Positions 13,976 through 26,177 of a DNA stretch of 64,000 nt are shown in pieces (positions within the stretch are counted from its first letter, which is position 1; every line of letters starts with the position of its first letter). This stretch comes from Scenedesmus sp. ARA3 (taxonomy: Eukaryota; Chlorophyta; Chlorophyceae; Sphaeropleales; Scenedesmaceae). The translations under genes and the position numbers were made by a program. The notes beneath the pieces were generated by a model, which made no database searches, had not been told where the DNA came from, and saw only the letters and a list, made by a program, of their open reading frames with translations. The stretch lies in NCBI GenBank assembly GCA_004335835.1, contig RWJK01001250.1, forward strand, positions 38,248 to 102,247. The letters run 5' to 3'.

Positions 13976-14597
13976 GCGAGCTTCCTGCTCGCATGCATGC
14001 CACATGGCACAGCATGGAAGACCCCTTTGGAAGGCGTGTTTGAGCGAGGATAGTTACATGTGGGTCCTGGCACCATCTTGAATGGTAAGAGCCACAAAAA
14101 TATTGATTGCATGTTCTGAGACCAGGAAGTAAGAGCGTGAACACCATCAAACATGTTTGACTTTTGACTGACACTGTTAATTCTCAGTGGGAAGTAACAG
14201 AGCATCTCCCAGCACACCAGCGAAAGGGTCTGAAAGCAGGCTGCGTGGTTTTAACGTGTTACAATACGGCAGTGAGTTGAAATCCGTGTTACTTGAGGCA
14301 TTTGAAACCCAGATCGCACAACAGCAGATCCCGGTCTTGTCTGTCGATGAACTGCTGTGCATCAACCCTACAACTGGGGCGCAAATCAGGCTTGCAAGGC
14401 AGTGAGTACCCATCAGCAAGTACGCTCTCAGCGGGGAGGTTGCTGTTGAACACGAACGTCATGCCTTGTCGCTGCAGATGCACGTATGTTTCGCTGTCGT
14501 GTGTGCCTGGCACCACAGCTGTTCTGTAACCATGTACATTGTCACTTCGAGTAACGCTAAGACCTATAGGTAACAGCTAGTTCTGCTACAAGTGCTG

Positions 14598-14635
<38 letters not shown>

Positions 14636-14643
14636 CTCTGCAG
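13976..14643. other. Ambiguous stretch, open on both strands
   Basis: A + strand frame at 14187-14405 (contains LKSVLLEAFETQIAQQQIP) and an overlapping - strand frame at 14516-14289 (contains ETYVHLQRQGMTFVFN) both read like ordinary protein. Neither could be joined in phase to a neighbour. A (CTG)n tract at about 14597-14636 leads into the first supported exon of the next gene. Confidence 0.35.
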
Positions 14644-15641
14644 TCCCCTGCCAGCCCCACCGGCGCCTGTGCGAAAGCCACTTGCAGCCAAAATACTCAG
14701 CAGTAAACTTATCAGCTCAGCTGCAGGCCAAGGGTGTGCAGCACAGCACACATCCTGACATGGCAATGGATGCGAGCCTCCAAGACAGCTGCGGCAGTGC
14801 CCCGGTCAAGGTCACTGCACGCGACAACTTTGCTGCAGCGTGCACACTCCTAGGTGGCTTTGACACAAGGTAGGGTTGATAGGCTTGTGAGTAGGGTCTT
14901 AACGACACATCATTCAATGCAATGCGTTTCATATTTTGCTGCCACTGCCTAACTCATGAATGCCGCAGCATGGCAGCGCACCACATTGGTGCTTGCAGCG
15001 CGCAATGAACATGAGAAAAGGTTGCTGTCTTCAAGCTATTGCTGCTGCTTCTGCTGCCGCTGTTCTGCAGCTGCTTCCGAGGCTATGTTGGCACCTGGAC
15101 CTCCTTTGACATGCAGCACAACAACTGCGGCAGCACTGGCAGCAGTGCTGCTGTTGACGCTGATGCGGCAGGTACAGCAGCAGCAGCAGCAGCAGCAGCA
15201 CGGGTTACGCCGGTGTTCGTAGACGAGACTGTGAACTTCCGACTGTTCCGCATGGAAGACCCAGCAGCCATGCAGTACCACCAGGTGAGAGGGTGAAGGC
15301 CGTGAGCAGTGATTCAGCAGCAGCAGCATGGTGCTGTGATATGTCACACTGCATTTTACCTCACACATGATACGTAAGAAAGCGTTTGACTTGGAAGACC
15401 CAGCAGCCATGCAGTTCCACCAGGCGGGTGGGGTGCACAGCCCTCCAGTAGCGACAGCCATCCTGGAGGCATGCTTGCATGTTGTGTTTTGTTGTGTTGG
15501 TTTGAGTACGTAGTATAGCGTTTTGGTGTCACCTGGGGTCAGTGACGCGTGGGCTGCCAACACTGTGCAGTAGCCAGGACTGCTGCCAGCAGCCATGCAG
15601 TGCGAGCAGGTGACAGGGGTGCGGTATGTGTGCGGAACACT

Positions 15642-15688
<47 letters not shown>

Positions 15689-16294
15689 CAGCTGGGAGAG
15701 GATGTTGTAGGGTTGTGTTGTTGATCCTCTGTAATGCTATGTTACATGTTGCTGTGGCATGCAATAAGCATATTGCAGTGATCCTCACAGGCTAGCAACA
15801 ATGTGCATGTGCCAGCAAAGCCGTGACTAACATTACACCAATGAGCTTGACCATTGCGGCTGTAGCAGTACAGTCTGCTGACGTACGATACGCCATACTG
15901 CCTCACCGCAGGTCAACATGTACCAGGGTGGCGGCCGCCCTGCTGCTGCTTCGTACAAGACGTACCTCACTGCTGATGCAGCACCCGGCAGGGCTGATGG
16001 CTATGGGCTGAGGGAGTGGCGGCATGACCCCTCCGGTGCACTGTGGAGCGTGAGTAGAACGAATTGATGTTGCAACCAACGGGTCAGGACTTCAGTGGAG
16101 TTTAGAGCCATTGTGTCCTCAGTGACACAGCATGTTCTGCTGCAGACTTACGGCATTGCTGGCTGGTAACGCAATAATGCATTGGCAAAAAGACCTCTCT
16201 TCACACATGAATACCAATGCATGTATTTGAGTATTCCTCAAGTGTGTGTTATATTTTCCATGCCTGGCTGTGCAGCCTGTTGACGCCGCCTGGC

Positions 16295-16351
<57 letters not shown>

Positions 16352-17919
16352 GCAGTCCTGCCACAGCAGCAGCTGAGAAGGCACTGTTGGGCCTTACTGT
16401 AGCTGATGCCAGCTTGGCACTGTCATCTCTGTGGACTCGATGGCCTTGGATATTTTTGTTGCATGCAATTTCAATCTGCCTGTCCGCCTGCATCTGCTGT
16501 GCAGCCTGATGCCTCCGGCTGGCGCAGCAGCAGTGGCACAGCAGCAGCAGAGAAGACGCTGCTTGGTCTTGCAGTAGCTGATGCCAGCTTGGCGTTGATC
16601 AATGGCGCGCTGCCTAGCAGCTTTGACGCGCAGCACAGCCCCGGCAGCTGGTGGATGGAGGCCATCTTCAAGGTAGGTCGCGTATGTTTGGGGAGTAGTG
16701 CTTTGATCCGGGTCCTTCGCGTGCTAATTTGTCGTGTTCTTGGCTGCAGTGCAGTCTTAACACCTGATGGGTGCAGGTGGGCTGCGCTCAATGTGGTCTA
16801 AACTGCATTTCACGTTACTGTTGCTGCATGTGGCAAATTTGCTGGCAGATGGAGGCCATCCTCACCATGTGCAGCAATCATGCTACTTGGTTGTTGCTGT
16901 GCCATCGGTACCTCATCCATATGTGTCTGGGTGCTGTTGTTATACGCAGCAACAAGGCTCCCATGCGCGCCGCTGGGGCATGCTGCACCGCTTTGATGCC
17001 GGGCGCATAGCCAACACCAAAAGCATGAACGAAGACCTGACAGAGATCCCCACCGAGCAGCTGCACAGCTGCAGCATCGACCCTGCAAGCATCGCCTGGC
17101 AGCCGCGGCGACAGGGGTGAGTTTGAGCATGGCCTTGGCCTGTTTGCGTGGTTGCTACTCTACTGTGCTGGAATGTGTGAAGCGCCCATTGCAGCTGCCG
17201 CGCTGGGTTGTGTTGTTGGCTATGTGCAGCTGAAAGTAAACCTAACAGACATCCCCACTGAGCAGCTGCACAGCTGCCACATTGACCCCACAAGCATCGC
17301 CTGGCAGCCGCGCCAACAAGGGTGAGTGAGGGTTATCTAGGCTGTGAGAGGGGCATGTCATTGCTGTTATGTGCAGCTTTGGCATTCATCGTGCCCTGTA
17401 AGTCCAGCACCGCTGTACACACTTTACTGTGCTTCCCTTGCAGTCTGAACTCTTCCCTTTTCCCGAGTGCACACACCACGCATCACTGTCTTGTTGTAGC
17501 TGCCTATACATTATACAAATACAAATACAACACAATGCCCTTCAAAGTAACCAGCAACCTGACTGAGTACACATTATTGCGCCGCTGCAAATGCTGTCAC
17601 GTGTCTGCAGGAGCTTTGATGACATTGACAGCTTGTTTGCCACACAGCAGCAGCAGCAGCAGCGGCAGCAGCAGCAGCCGAGCTTCAACCGCCAGGGCAC
17701 TGCCACCACCTTCACATATGACGAGCAGCAGCAGCTGACAAGGAGCACAGGGCCATGCACCTGGTCCAGTCAGCATGTTGTTGCCATGAATGCTGCTGCA
17801 AGAAAGCAGCAGCAGCAGCAGCAGCAGTTAGTGGTGCAGCTTGACTTACCCGACTGGGGCTACAGTAGGCTGCCCGCAGATATCAGCCTTCTGACAGCAG
17901 CAGCAGCGGCCACTGCTGA

Positions 17920-17952
<33 letters not shown>

Positions 17953-18097
17953 TGGTGCAGCAGTGGTGTTTGAGCTGGGCACTGTGCTATCGAATGGCTC
18001 ACTGGCGCGTTGGCTACTGCAGTATGATGCTGCTGGCGGCAGGCTGCTGCAGCGAGCAACATATGAGCTGTACCCTGCTGCTGATGCAGCTGCCTGA
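14644..18097 (+). CDS. DUF3598-like (lipocalin-like fold) protein, 5' end unresolved
   Basis: Exons 14644-14869, 15071-15284, 15912-16049, 16505-16672, 16950-17116 and 17611-18097 join in frame to a TGA stop. The start with RGYVGTWTSFD, a central conserved Trp/Tyr-rich part, and the C-terminal block GYSRLPADI...VVFELGTVLSNGSLARWLLQYDAAGGRL fit DUF3598, a calycin-like family of cyanobacteria and plastid-bearing organisms. Its function is unknown and a plastid location is only a guess. Poly-Gln and poly-Ser inserts break up the last exon. The first exon begins in mid-codon, so at least one upstream exon is missing. Partial exon copies lie in the introns: exon 2 3' end near 15390-15425 and 15570-15615, exon 4 5' end at 16276-16420, exon 5 3' end at 17228-17322. 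Confidence 0.6.
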
Positions 18098-19780
18098 GAC
18101 CATCAGCAGAAAGGAGTGGGGTGACGATCAGATGCAGTACCGGTGGAGTGCCGACCGCTGCACCCAGATGCTGCTGGTGCAGCGGCTGCAGCATGTGAGT
18201 ACGCATTATGTTGCATGCAATGATTGACCTGCAATGATTGACTTGCTTGCACGTTGTACCAATTTAATACTGCAGCCAGCTGGCACTTGAGCTGTGCCAT
18301 CCGAGGCAATGGGCTGATGCCGCAGTGCTCTGTGCAGGAGGGAGTCTTTGCGGACATATTTTTTTGAAGTCCAACATGCTACACTTGGCATGCGCTATTG
18401 ACGGCAATGTTTCTGTCGCTGTGGTAACAACACATGTTCATGATGCAGGGGCTGGATCGGCATGCTTGGAAAGCGCACTTGGTATGTTACAGGCTGCAAC
18501 TGACTAGTCCACGACATAGAAGGGATCCACTGAGAGGGTGCACCACCCTCAGAGGCTGTTAAGCTTTGAGAGGCAGCCCTCTACTACAGCGCCACACCAT
18601 GCACATTTTCCACAAGAACAGCGCGGGACAGGCCCGGCTGCAGAAGCTGTTGCAACACAACATCACAGTACGCATAGTCCATTGCTGCACTTGGGCAGGC
18701 GACGATAGGCGGTAGCTGTGCAATTGTACGCCTGCTGACCACCAGGTCTGGTGACAGCACGCTTACATGCAATCACTCTGTCAACAACACAACACCACAT
18801 GTAGCACAAACCTGCTACATGCAGCCGCATGCAACTCAACAGCACACAAAACATGCAGATCCTGCACAACAAAACATGCAGGTGCAGGTGACCTCTGACT
18901 TGCTGAATGGCACTTCCCAATCCACATGCTTAAGCGCTGCAGTGTTCCCAGGATATCAGCTGGCTGCGCAACTGTCAGCAGCCCAGATGAAACAAACATG
19001 CAGCTGCAAGCCTCGGGGTGTGATCACATTTGCACTGCACACATGCCTGCCGCACAATACAATGAAACGTCTGCTCAGTAGGGCTGCAGCGGCTGCTGCA
19101 GCAAGCCTCCAGCGGCTCATCTCAAAATAATAACACATCAGCAGCTCGACACGCAGCCAACCGTATGGGTAACCCCCACCTGCTGCCTGGTGAAGGCGGT
19201 GAGGGGGTCTGGGTGGTCTACCCCTCACCAATAGAGAGGCAATGATAGTCGTAGTTTCCGCTCCGTACGGGGCGCGGTTGCCGATGCTGATGACAAGGTA
19301 TGGCTTACAAGAAGACTATTATTATTATCAGCAGCTCGACACCAAATGTAACAAGCACTCTTATGCTTACACCCTCAGCAGCTTGAGATGTGCTGCGGCT
19401 CCTCACAAAAACCAGGCCAGGTGAAGTATGTGGCCTTGGAATACGTTTCTTGTTGTTGCAAATCGTGTCACACATGAAGTATTGACAAGTTCATGCATCG
19501 CTGGGCTTCCAAATACACGCCCTTGCTGCTGCTTTCAGGCTCTTCCAATGTTAAAAGGTCCTGTGTTTGAAGATCTGTTGTGTCTCACAATGGTCACTGC
19601 TGCTGGCCACACCTCGAACAACACTCTGTGCTCATAGGCACTGCCCACACATGCACACATCAACATGATATGCAACCTCAACAACAGTCCATGCGTAGTT
19701 AGGTGCACATGGACAACAATGCAACCAAAACCTGCAACACTGCCAAGCGCTGTATGCCAAGCGCTGTATGGAACATTGTG
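18098..19780. other. Gap between convergent genes, nothing certain
   Basis: This lies between the DUF3598-like stop (+) and the carotenoid dioxygenase end (-). A short + strand frame just after the stop (18110-18210) reads smoothly but has no family resemblance. The rest is short, unremarkable frames without long trinucleotide tracts. It presumably holds two 3' UTRs. Confidence 0.4.
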
Positions 19781-20164
19781 CCTCCAGCAGCCAGCCTACA
19801 GCGCCAGAGAGGCGGGCAGCAGCGGCTAGCTGCTGCTGCAGCCAAAACGAAGCAGCACACAACCAACAGCACCGCCTGACCAGCACACAGCGCTACCACC
19901 TGCTCAGCAGCAAGCAACCACCTGACTGCATCAAAGAGGTGGGCTGCAGCAGCTGGCGCCACAGCTGCAGTTTCTACTGATTCTCTGACACCCACCAGCC
20001 ATTTCAAGCAACCAAGCAACCCACCTAGGCCACCAGTGAAGTAGGCTGCAGCGGCTGGCTGCTCAGCTGCTGTTTAAACTGACTCTCAGGCACCCACAGG
20101 CCATGGAAGCCGTATGGCACATTGTGCTACCAGCAACCAGCCTGCTCCGCAGCAAACAACCGTC
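19781..20164 (-). repeat. Decayed copies of the terminal exon of the carotenoid dioxygenase
   Basis: Beyond the stop at 20165 the final coding segment recurs. A copy at about 20045-20110 still reads [19 protein letters not shown] and ends in its own stop. A second near 19930-20010 and traces near 19781-19900 are frame-broken. The unit carries the last coding part plus 3' flank. Confidence 0.75.
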
Positions 20165-23100
20165 TTACTGCATGAGAGAAGTAGGCTGCAGTGGCTGGCT
20201 GGTGAGCTGCTGCTGGAACTGACACTCAGGCACCCACAGGCCATGGAAGCCGTACGGCACCCGCTGCGGCAGCGCCACAACTGCCAGTGGCTGCTGCTGC
20301 ATGGTGGCGGCATCCCACACCACGAGGCTGCTGCCGCTGCTGCTGCTGCCGCTGCTGCTGCTGCTGCTGCTGCCGCCGCCGCTGCTGCTGCTGCTGCTGC
20401 TGCTGGCGGTTTCATCATGTACGTATGTGACCAGGTACCCGTCGTCTTCGCTGGTACACTTAATGGGGTCCTCGTGCCTGCAGCAATTTTAAGAGGACAG
20501 TGATTTAGGAGTGGTTCCACAAATAACAGGTTTCACCTTGAGGAGCAGCAGGTAGCCGTCGTCTTTGCCGGCAGACATGGCAGGGTCCTCATGCCTGCAG
20601 CATAATCAAAGGCAAGCAGTTCTCAAAAGATACGTCAGGAGCCAGACACAGTTTGCCGATGTATCACAAGATAAGCTGGCATCCTCCCCAGCACATTCTG
20701 CGAGGTCCACATGCAGCAGTTACAGGCAAGCAGAGATTCACCGCGGCAGTGAGTGAGTGAGTTAGTGGCTACCCAGGCAGCTCTGCAGCTCCTGGGTAAG
20801 TTGAGGCTTGAAGGGTGTGTGTCCGTGGCACAAGAACTTGGAGCTTCACTCACCTTGGGACGAAGACAGTCTCGCCGTTGTAGCAGCCTGGAGGCAGCTG
20901 AATCTTTGCCACCATCGCGTCACTCCCTTCAGGTGCCCACAGGTCCATCTTTGCCACGCCATCCCACTTCACGGCGGCACCAAAGCCAGTGACCATAGTG
21001 GCAACATACGCGTAGCGCTGCTTGCGGCCCACAAACCTGTGGCAAAAACAACGTGAGACAGTGTGGCAGATGGTTCACTTGCAGCAGCGTCAAAGTGGTG
21101 ACCATCATGTCGACGTACGCGTAACGCTGCTTGCGGCCCACAAACCTATGAGGCAGGCAGTGCAAAGTGCTTTGTCAGGAGATAATGTATGTAGAGGCAC
21201 ATGTGTTTCGCAATGCTGGGGTGTGAGCAGGGACTTGCAAACTGGCTGTGTGTGCCAAGATACAGAAGCGAGCATGGCGCCAGCTGCCACACACTTCCAA
21301 CCCCAGTGATGCATCAGTAGCATGTGCTGCTGATTGTGCAGCTGCTCGCCGTGCATACCGCGTTGCTCATGGTGCTCACGGTGTTGCTCACGGTGGGTTC
21401 TCACGGTGGGTTGATGGTTGGGAGGTCACCCGTAGTTGTCATCCGAAGTCTCCGTCGTCAAAACCTTGTGTGCAAACTATAGACTCAGGCACGGCATCAC
21501 CTGTACAGCAGATTGTTTGCTTATCTGCGCAGCTCACCGTGGGTTGATGGTGGGGAAGTCCCCAGAGGTCTCCGTCATCAGAAACAAGATTCCAAAACCT
21601 CAGGCACGATATCACCTGTACAGCAGATTGTATGCCTATCTGGCAGCTCACCGTGGGTTGATGGTTGGGAAGTCGCCTGAGGTCTCCGTCATCAGCCGCA
21701 GCTCACCCACACGACGGCCGCTGCTGCTGCTGCTGCTGCTGCTGCTGTTTGGGTCCAGCGTGATGACTGCCAGGCGCGGCTGCTCTGCTGATGGGATGGC
21801 CCCCTCAGTGCGCGTGTCCAGGTTGAGGCTGATGCTCTCGCTGTGGCACACAAACAGCTTCACCGTGCCATCAGCTTCCTCCCAAGCGTTGGCCACGTGG
21901 AAGGCCATGTGGGCAGGCAGGTCAAACCAAACCATGCCGGAGTCATCAGCAGCGCCACGCGGCAGCAGCCCCACCCTGCTGCCCTGCTCAGCTTTGAAGC
22001 TGAAGGGCAGGTTGCGCTGCTTCACCATGCGCTGCAGGCAGAGCAGTACCACAGGTGCAGGCGGAGTGCGGACAGGGGCAGAAAACGGTCAAAACAGAGC
22101 AACATGTTGTTTGTACCGCGCTGCACCTCGTGGCAGCAGCGCTCCCGTGCTGCCCTGCTCCAAATTGTAACTGAAGGGCAGACCAGCAGGTTGCACTGCT
22201 TGACCATGAACTATCCATAAACAAGCCCTGCAACCTGCTGGTCTGCCCTTCAATTACAATTTGCATGCAGTGGACTTGAGGGAAATGGTATGAAATGCTG
22301 CTGCTGCTGCTGCTGCTGCTCCTGCTGCTGCTGCACGCTGCAGACACCTGCACCGAAACACAACAACTGACAATCACCAGCATGGTACCGTGCTACAGAC
22401 AGGCATCATCGCACCTCTCCATCGAAGCACAGGGGGTTGTCCATGAACACCACCCAATTCTGTGTGATGGCAAAGTCATGCATCATGACTGGGCGCTTCA
22501 TGTTGGCAGCACTGATGTCCAGGCTTGCTGTCAGGTCTCCTTTTGGGCCCAGCACGCCATATGACACATACGGAGGCGCGTCAAAGGTGTAGCGGAAGAA
22601 GTGCAGCTCGCCTGCAGCCACATGTTACAAAAAGTGTTAGTAATAATGTTTAAACTGACTGCGCAAGATGTGACAGCTGTGGGCTCTTTGTGGCCCAGCA
22701 CGCCATATGACACGTATGGCCGCGCCTCAAAGTGTAGCGGAGAAGCTGGCTTGCAGTGCAATAACATGTTACATTGGTGTATGTAGCACCATGTATTTGA
22801 AGTGGCTGGGTGTGATGTGACAGCTGGGGCCGAACATAACAAGCGGCTCGCTTTAGATGCAAGCAGGGTATGGGGGAGCAAACACAAGGTGCCACTACAG
22901 ATGACGCTACGCAAAAAGAAGAATAACATGTGCCCACCTGTCACCGGGTCCAGCTTGGGGTGTGCGGTGAACCCCCTCCCAACCGGGCCAGTCACAGCCA
23001 CACGCCCCGAGCTCTCCACCAAGCCAACACACATCACTCTTGACGCATACGGCATGTCTCCCTCAAGATGATGATTGTTAATTTTCAGATGCAAGCAGTC

Positions 23101-25926
23101 ATTGGGAGAACGAAACATGCCAATGGCTACTACAGAACATGCCACATAATAATACAGGGAACAAAACACATGCCCACCTGTCACTGGGTCCAGCTTTGGG
23201 TGTGCAGTGAAGCTCCTGCCAACAGTGCCAGTCACAGCCACACGCCCCAAGCTCTCCACCAGCCCATCACACATCACTCTTAACGCATACGGCATGTCAC
23301 CCTCATTCAAATTCAATCTTTCTTTTTAGAAGCAAGCAGTGAATGAGAGAGCGAAACACACAGATGGCACTACAGAACATGCTACATAACAGGGAGCTGA
23401 ACATGTGCCCACCTGTCACGGGGTCCAGCTTTGGGTGGGCAGTGAAGCTCCTCCCAACAGCGCCCATCACAGCCACGCGCCCAACCAAACCACGACAATT
23501 TAAGACACACTGACAAACAACACACCCTCAAAACCAATGACAAGCCCGTTGCAACCCACCTGTCACTGGGTCCAGCTTTGGGTGTGCAGTGAAGCTCCTC
23601 CCAACAGCGCCAGTCACAGCCACGCGCCCCAAGCTCGCCACCAGCCCAACACCATTTGGATGCACCATTTAGATGCACGCAATAAATGCGAGAGCAAAAC
23701 ACACACAGATGGCACTACAGAACATGCTACACAACAGAGAACAAAACACATGCCCACCTGTCACTGGGTCCAGCTTTGGGTGTGCAGTGAAGCTCCTGCC
23801 ANNNNNNNNNNNNNNNNNNNNNNNNNNNNNNNNNNNNNNNNNNNNNNNNNNCTGCCAACAGTGCCAGTCACAGCCACACGCCCCAAGCTCTCCACCAGCC
23901 CATCACACATCACTAGCACGCGGCATGTCACCCTCAACAGTAACCTGTATCCTCGACTGCAGGCAGTGTCTGATCAAGTCGCAAACAGCACCCCCAGGTG
24001 CATTACATCCACGACGACTACATATCAAAGCAGCAAACAATACCCACCTGTCACTGGGTCCAGCTTTGGGTGTGCCGTAAAGCTGCGCCCAACCGCGCCA
24101 GTCACAGCCACACGCCCCAAGCTCTCCACCAGCCCATCACACATCACTCTTAAAGCATACGGCATGTCGCCCTCATTTAAAGCCAGCAGCCGGCCAGCAT
24201 GGCAGGCCAGGGCCGTGTTGGCTGTGCCGCCGCCGGCGGTTTTGTCGACTATACCCAGGGCGGTTTTAAAGCGCTCCAGGAAGATGAGCCCTAGGCCGCC
24301 GAGGCCCACGTAGTCGCCAAGCTTGAGGAACATTGGCCAGCCCGCAGCCGACTCCTGCAAGGAAGTTAATGAAAACACACAACATGGGATGTTGTTGTTT
24401 GACGTACGCACTACAGCGCACGCAATACAGCATTCAAGCATGTACGACAGCAGGCCACGCTGCTCAAGCTGATCGTGTAAAACACTTCTTAAACACTTCC
24501 CAAACATGTTGCTGCCCAAGGTTTGTGTGAATGTCATCTCAGCGAATACACTGCTGCCTTCAAGCCTCATTGCCCCACTTGAGCAGCAGCTGGGAGGGGT
24601 GTGCATGACTCGATGACGATTACAACAGTCCTTTTGCTTGAGCATGCCAAACAGACAGCCATGCTGCCTACCTGCGCCAGCTTGGCTGTCGGCACCCATC
24701 TGTTGGAGTACATGTTGCAGTACCTGGGAAGATTGCATTCAGAAGATGAAGTGACAATTGCAGCCACTAGACGTAACAAGACCAATCAGCTGGCTCACCT
24801 GCGCCAGCCTGGCAGTGGGCACCCATCTGTTGCAGTAGGCGGCAGCGCCACCCTTCAGCCGCACAGCATGCACCATGCCGTCACCATCAAACCTGACGGC
24901 AGCAGCAGCAGCAGCAGTGTAAGGAAATTGACAGCAGCAGTAGTAGCAGCAGCAGCAGCAGCAGCAGCAGCACTGCATGCCCCACACCATGTCACCTCCT
25001 TAGCACACACAATCTGTGCTGCGCACACCTGCAACATGACCACTTGCTCTTGACAGTGCGAGCTGCGTAAGCGGTGCGCAGCCGCAACAGCATCAACCCA
25101 ACACACCACGCACCAGTGGTAACCTCCAAGCGGCTTCAGCAGGGGGTTGGGCCCCACCCGCAGAAACACGCCCGCAAGGCCTGCAGGAAGCTTGTCCAGC
25201 GAGCCACACAGCTGCGGCAGGCTGCTGCTGCTGCTGCTGCCATTGGTGTCTTTGCTGCTGTGGAATGTGTCTCGCTGCTGCTTCACATCATCATCAGCAT
25301 CAGCACCAATGGCAGCAGGCTCAACATGACCATTTGCATGGCCGTTTGCAAGGCCGTTGGAATCGCCATTTTGTGCAGCATGATGCACGCCATTGCTGCC
25401 ATCTCCTGCCGCTCCTGCTGCTGCTGCTGCCTTGCTGGCAGCAGCCTTCGCAGAGACTGCTGCTGTGCCGGCTGCTGTGCCGGCTGCTGTGACCAGTGGC
25501 AGGTTCACTGTGAAGACCTCGCTGAGCTGCGGAGCAAAGTTGCCTTGCAGGAAAGGCTGGCCCAGGTTGCCATTTGAGTAGGACAGCAGCCACTGCACCT
25601 GCTTCACTGCTTGCCTGTGGGTGCATGGAATCAGGCAGCAGCAGCAGCAGCAGCGGGAGGTCGAACATGCAGGACAGGCTGCCCCAGTATGCCTGCTGTT
25701 ACAGCCAGGGCCTGCTGCTACAGCCAGTAAGCCTGCTGCTACAGCCGGCATGCCCGCTGCTAGATCCATCCAGTGTGCCTGCTGCCACCGCCATCCCATG
25801 AGCTATGTAATGCATGACCATCCACATGGCACTGCAACTCAGCAGGTTTGTTCTTTGTGCAGGTTGAAAGCCAACGATACGATCAACTCCCCTGATCACT
25901 GATATGATGAGAGCGCATGCTGTGGT

Positions 25927-25980
<54 letters not shown>

Positions 25981-26177
25981 GGCAATTTGCTGCACACAGG
26001 CCTGCATGCTTACTTCAACAGCCTGAGGGAGGACTCAAGAACACCAATACTATGAGATGATGGGTGCAGGTGCTCGGCATCTTACCTGGCGAGCGCAGCA
26101 GGGACCTGCGTAACCCTCTCCACCAGCGAGTGCTCCTTTTGCTCCAGCAGAACAGGCATAACGCCAGCTGACGCCAT
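20165..26177 (-). CDS. Carotenoid cleavage dioxygenase (CCD1/NCED family)
   Basis: Non-haem Fe(II) enzyme that cleaves carotenoid double bonds with O2 to give apocarotenoids. Exons in gene order are 26177-26086, 25614-25114, 24892-24799, 24354-24048, 22611-22415, 22031-21652, 21036-20854 and 20477-20165; they sum to 2067 nt, 688 aa. Family blocks are [52 protein letters not shown] and [13 protein letters not shown]. All four iron-binding His are present: H324 (AHPKLDP), H376 (MMHDF), H442 ([10 protein letters not shown]) and H663 (YGFHG). Spacing is close to maize VP14 apart from a Ser/Gly-rich insert before the last. The start is the ATG of [14 protein letters not shown]; residues ~60-150 are a low-complexity insert. 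No clear transit peptide is seen, favouring the cytosolic CCD1 type, but substrate cannot be told. Introns hold many partial exon copies. Confidence 0.95.
20528..20720 (-). repeat. 5'-partial copies of CCD exon 8
   Basis: Upstream of exon 8 (20477) in gene sense, a copy at about 20528-20605 keeps the ATGCTGCAG acceptor and a [19 protein letters not shown] reading of the exon start. A second, more decayed copy follows at about 20640-20715. Both lack the catalytic YGFHG part. Confidence 0.75.
21088..21580 (-). repeat. Partial copies of CCD exons 6 and 7 in intron 6
   Basis: In the intron between exon 6 (end 21652) and exon 7 (start 21036) are two 3' copies of exon 6 (about 21539-21580 and 21405-21455, the GDFPTINPR end with its GTGAG donor) and one 5' copy of exon 7 (about 21088-21150, [11 protein letters not shown]). 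The order is donor-type copies first, acceptor-type copy last. Confidence 0.75.
22130..22262 (-). repeat. 5'-partial copies of CCD exon 6
   Basis: Two short copies of the exon 6 start ([13 protein letters not shown] region) at about 22130-22205 and 22228-22262 lie upstream of the intact exon (22031-21652). The second is present as an inverted-looking fragment of the same wording. Confidence 0.55.
22680..22745 (-). repeat. 5'-partial copy of CCD exon 5
   Basis: This repeats the first ~65 bp of exon 5 (the [16 protein letters not shown] part, with a frameshift) about 70 bp upstream of the intact exon in gene sense. Confidence 0.7.
22929..23935 (-). repeat. Array of 3'-partial copies of CCD exon 4 (iron-ligand exon)
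   Basis: At least five copies of the exon 4 end, which carries the first iron ligand in [11 protein letters not shown], lie downstream of the intact exon: about 22929-23070, 23178-23308, 23411-23490, 23558-23660 and 23757-23935 (interrupted by the N gap). Each copy with an intact end keeps the GTGGGC donor. The two longest read back to GDMPYA; others start later. None has the [12 protein letters not shown] part or a clear acceptor. Confidence 0.9.
23802..23851. other. Assembly gap (50 N)
   Basis: Fifty N, the usual placeholder for a gap of unknown size. It interrupts a copy in the exon 4 array; GCTCCTGCCA precedes it and CTGCCAACAG follows, so the true copy number is unknown. Confidence 0.99.
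24660..24730 (-). repeat. 3'-partial copy of CCD exon 3
   Basis: It reads [12 protein letters not shown] followed by a GTAGGC donor, 70-140 bp downstream of intact exon 3 (24892-24799, [11 protein letters not shown]). Confidence 0.8.

Noticed and set aside
22929..24354. Mutually exclusive alternative exons in the CCD gene
   Set aside because: The repeated segments have donors but no acceptors and lack the first part of the exon, so they cannot replace exon 4 as cassettes. They fit 3'-truncated relics instead.
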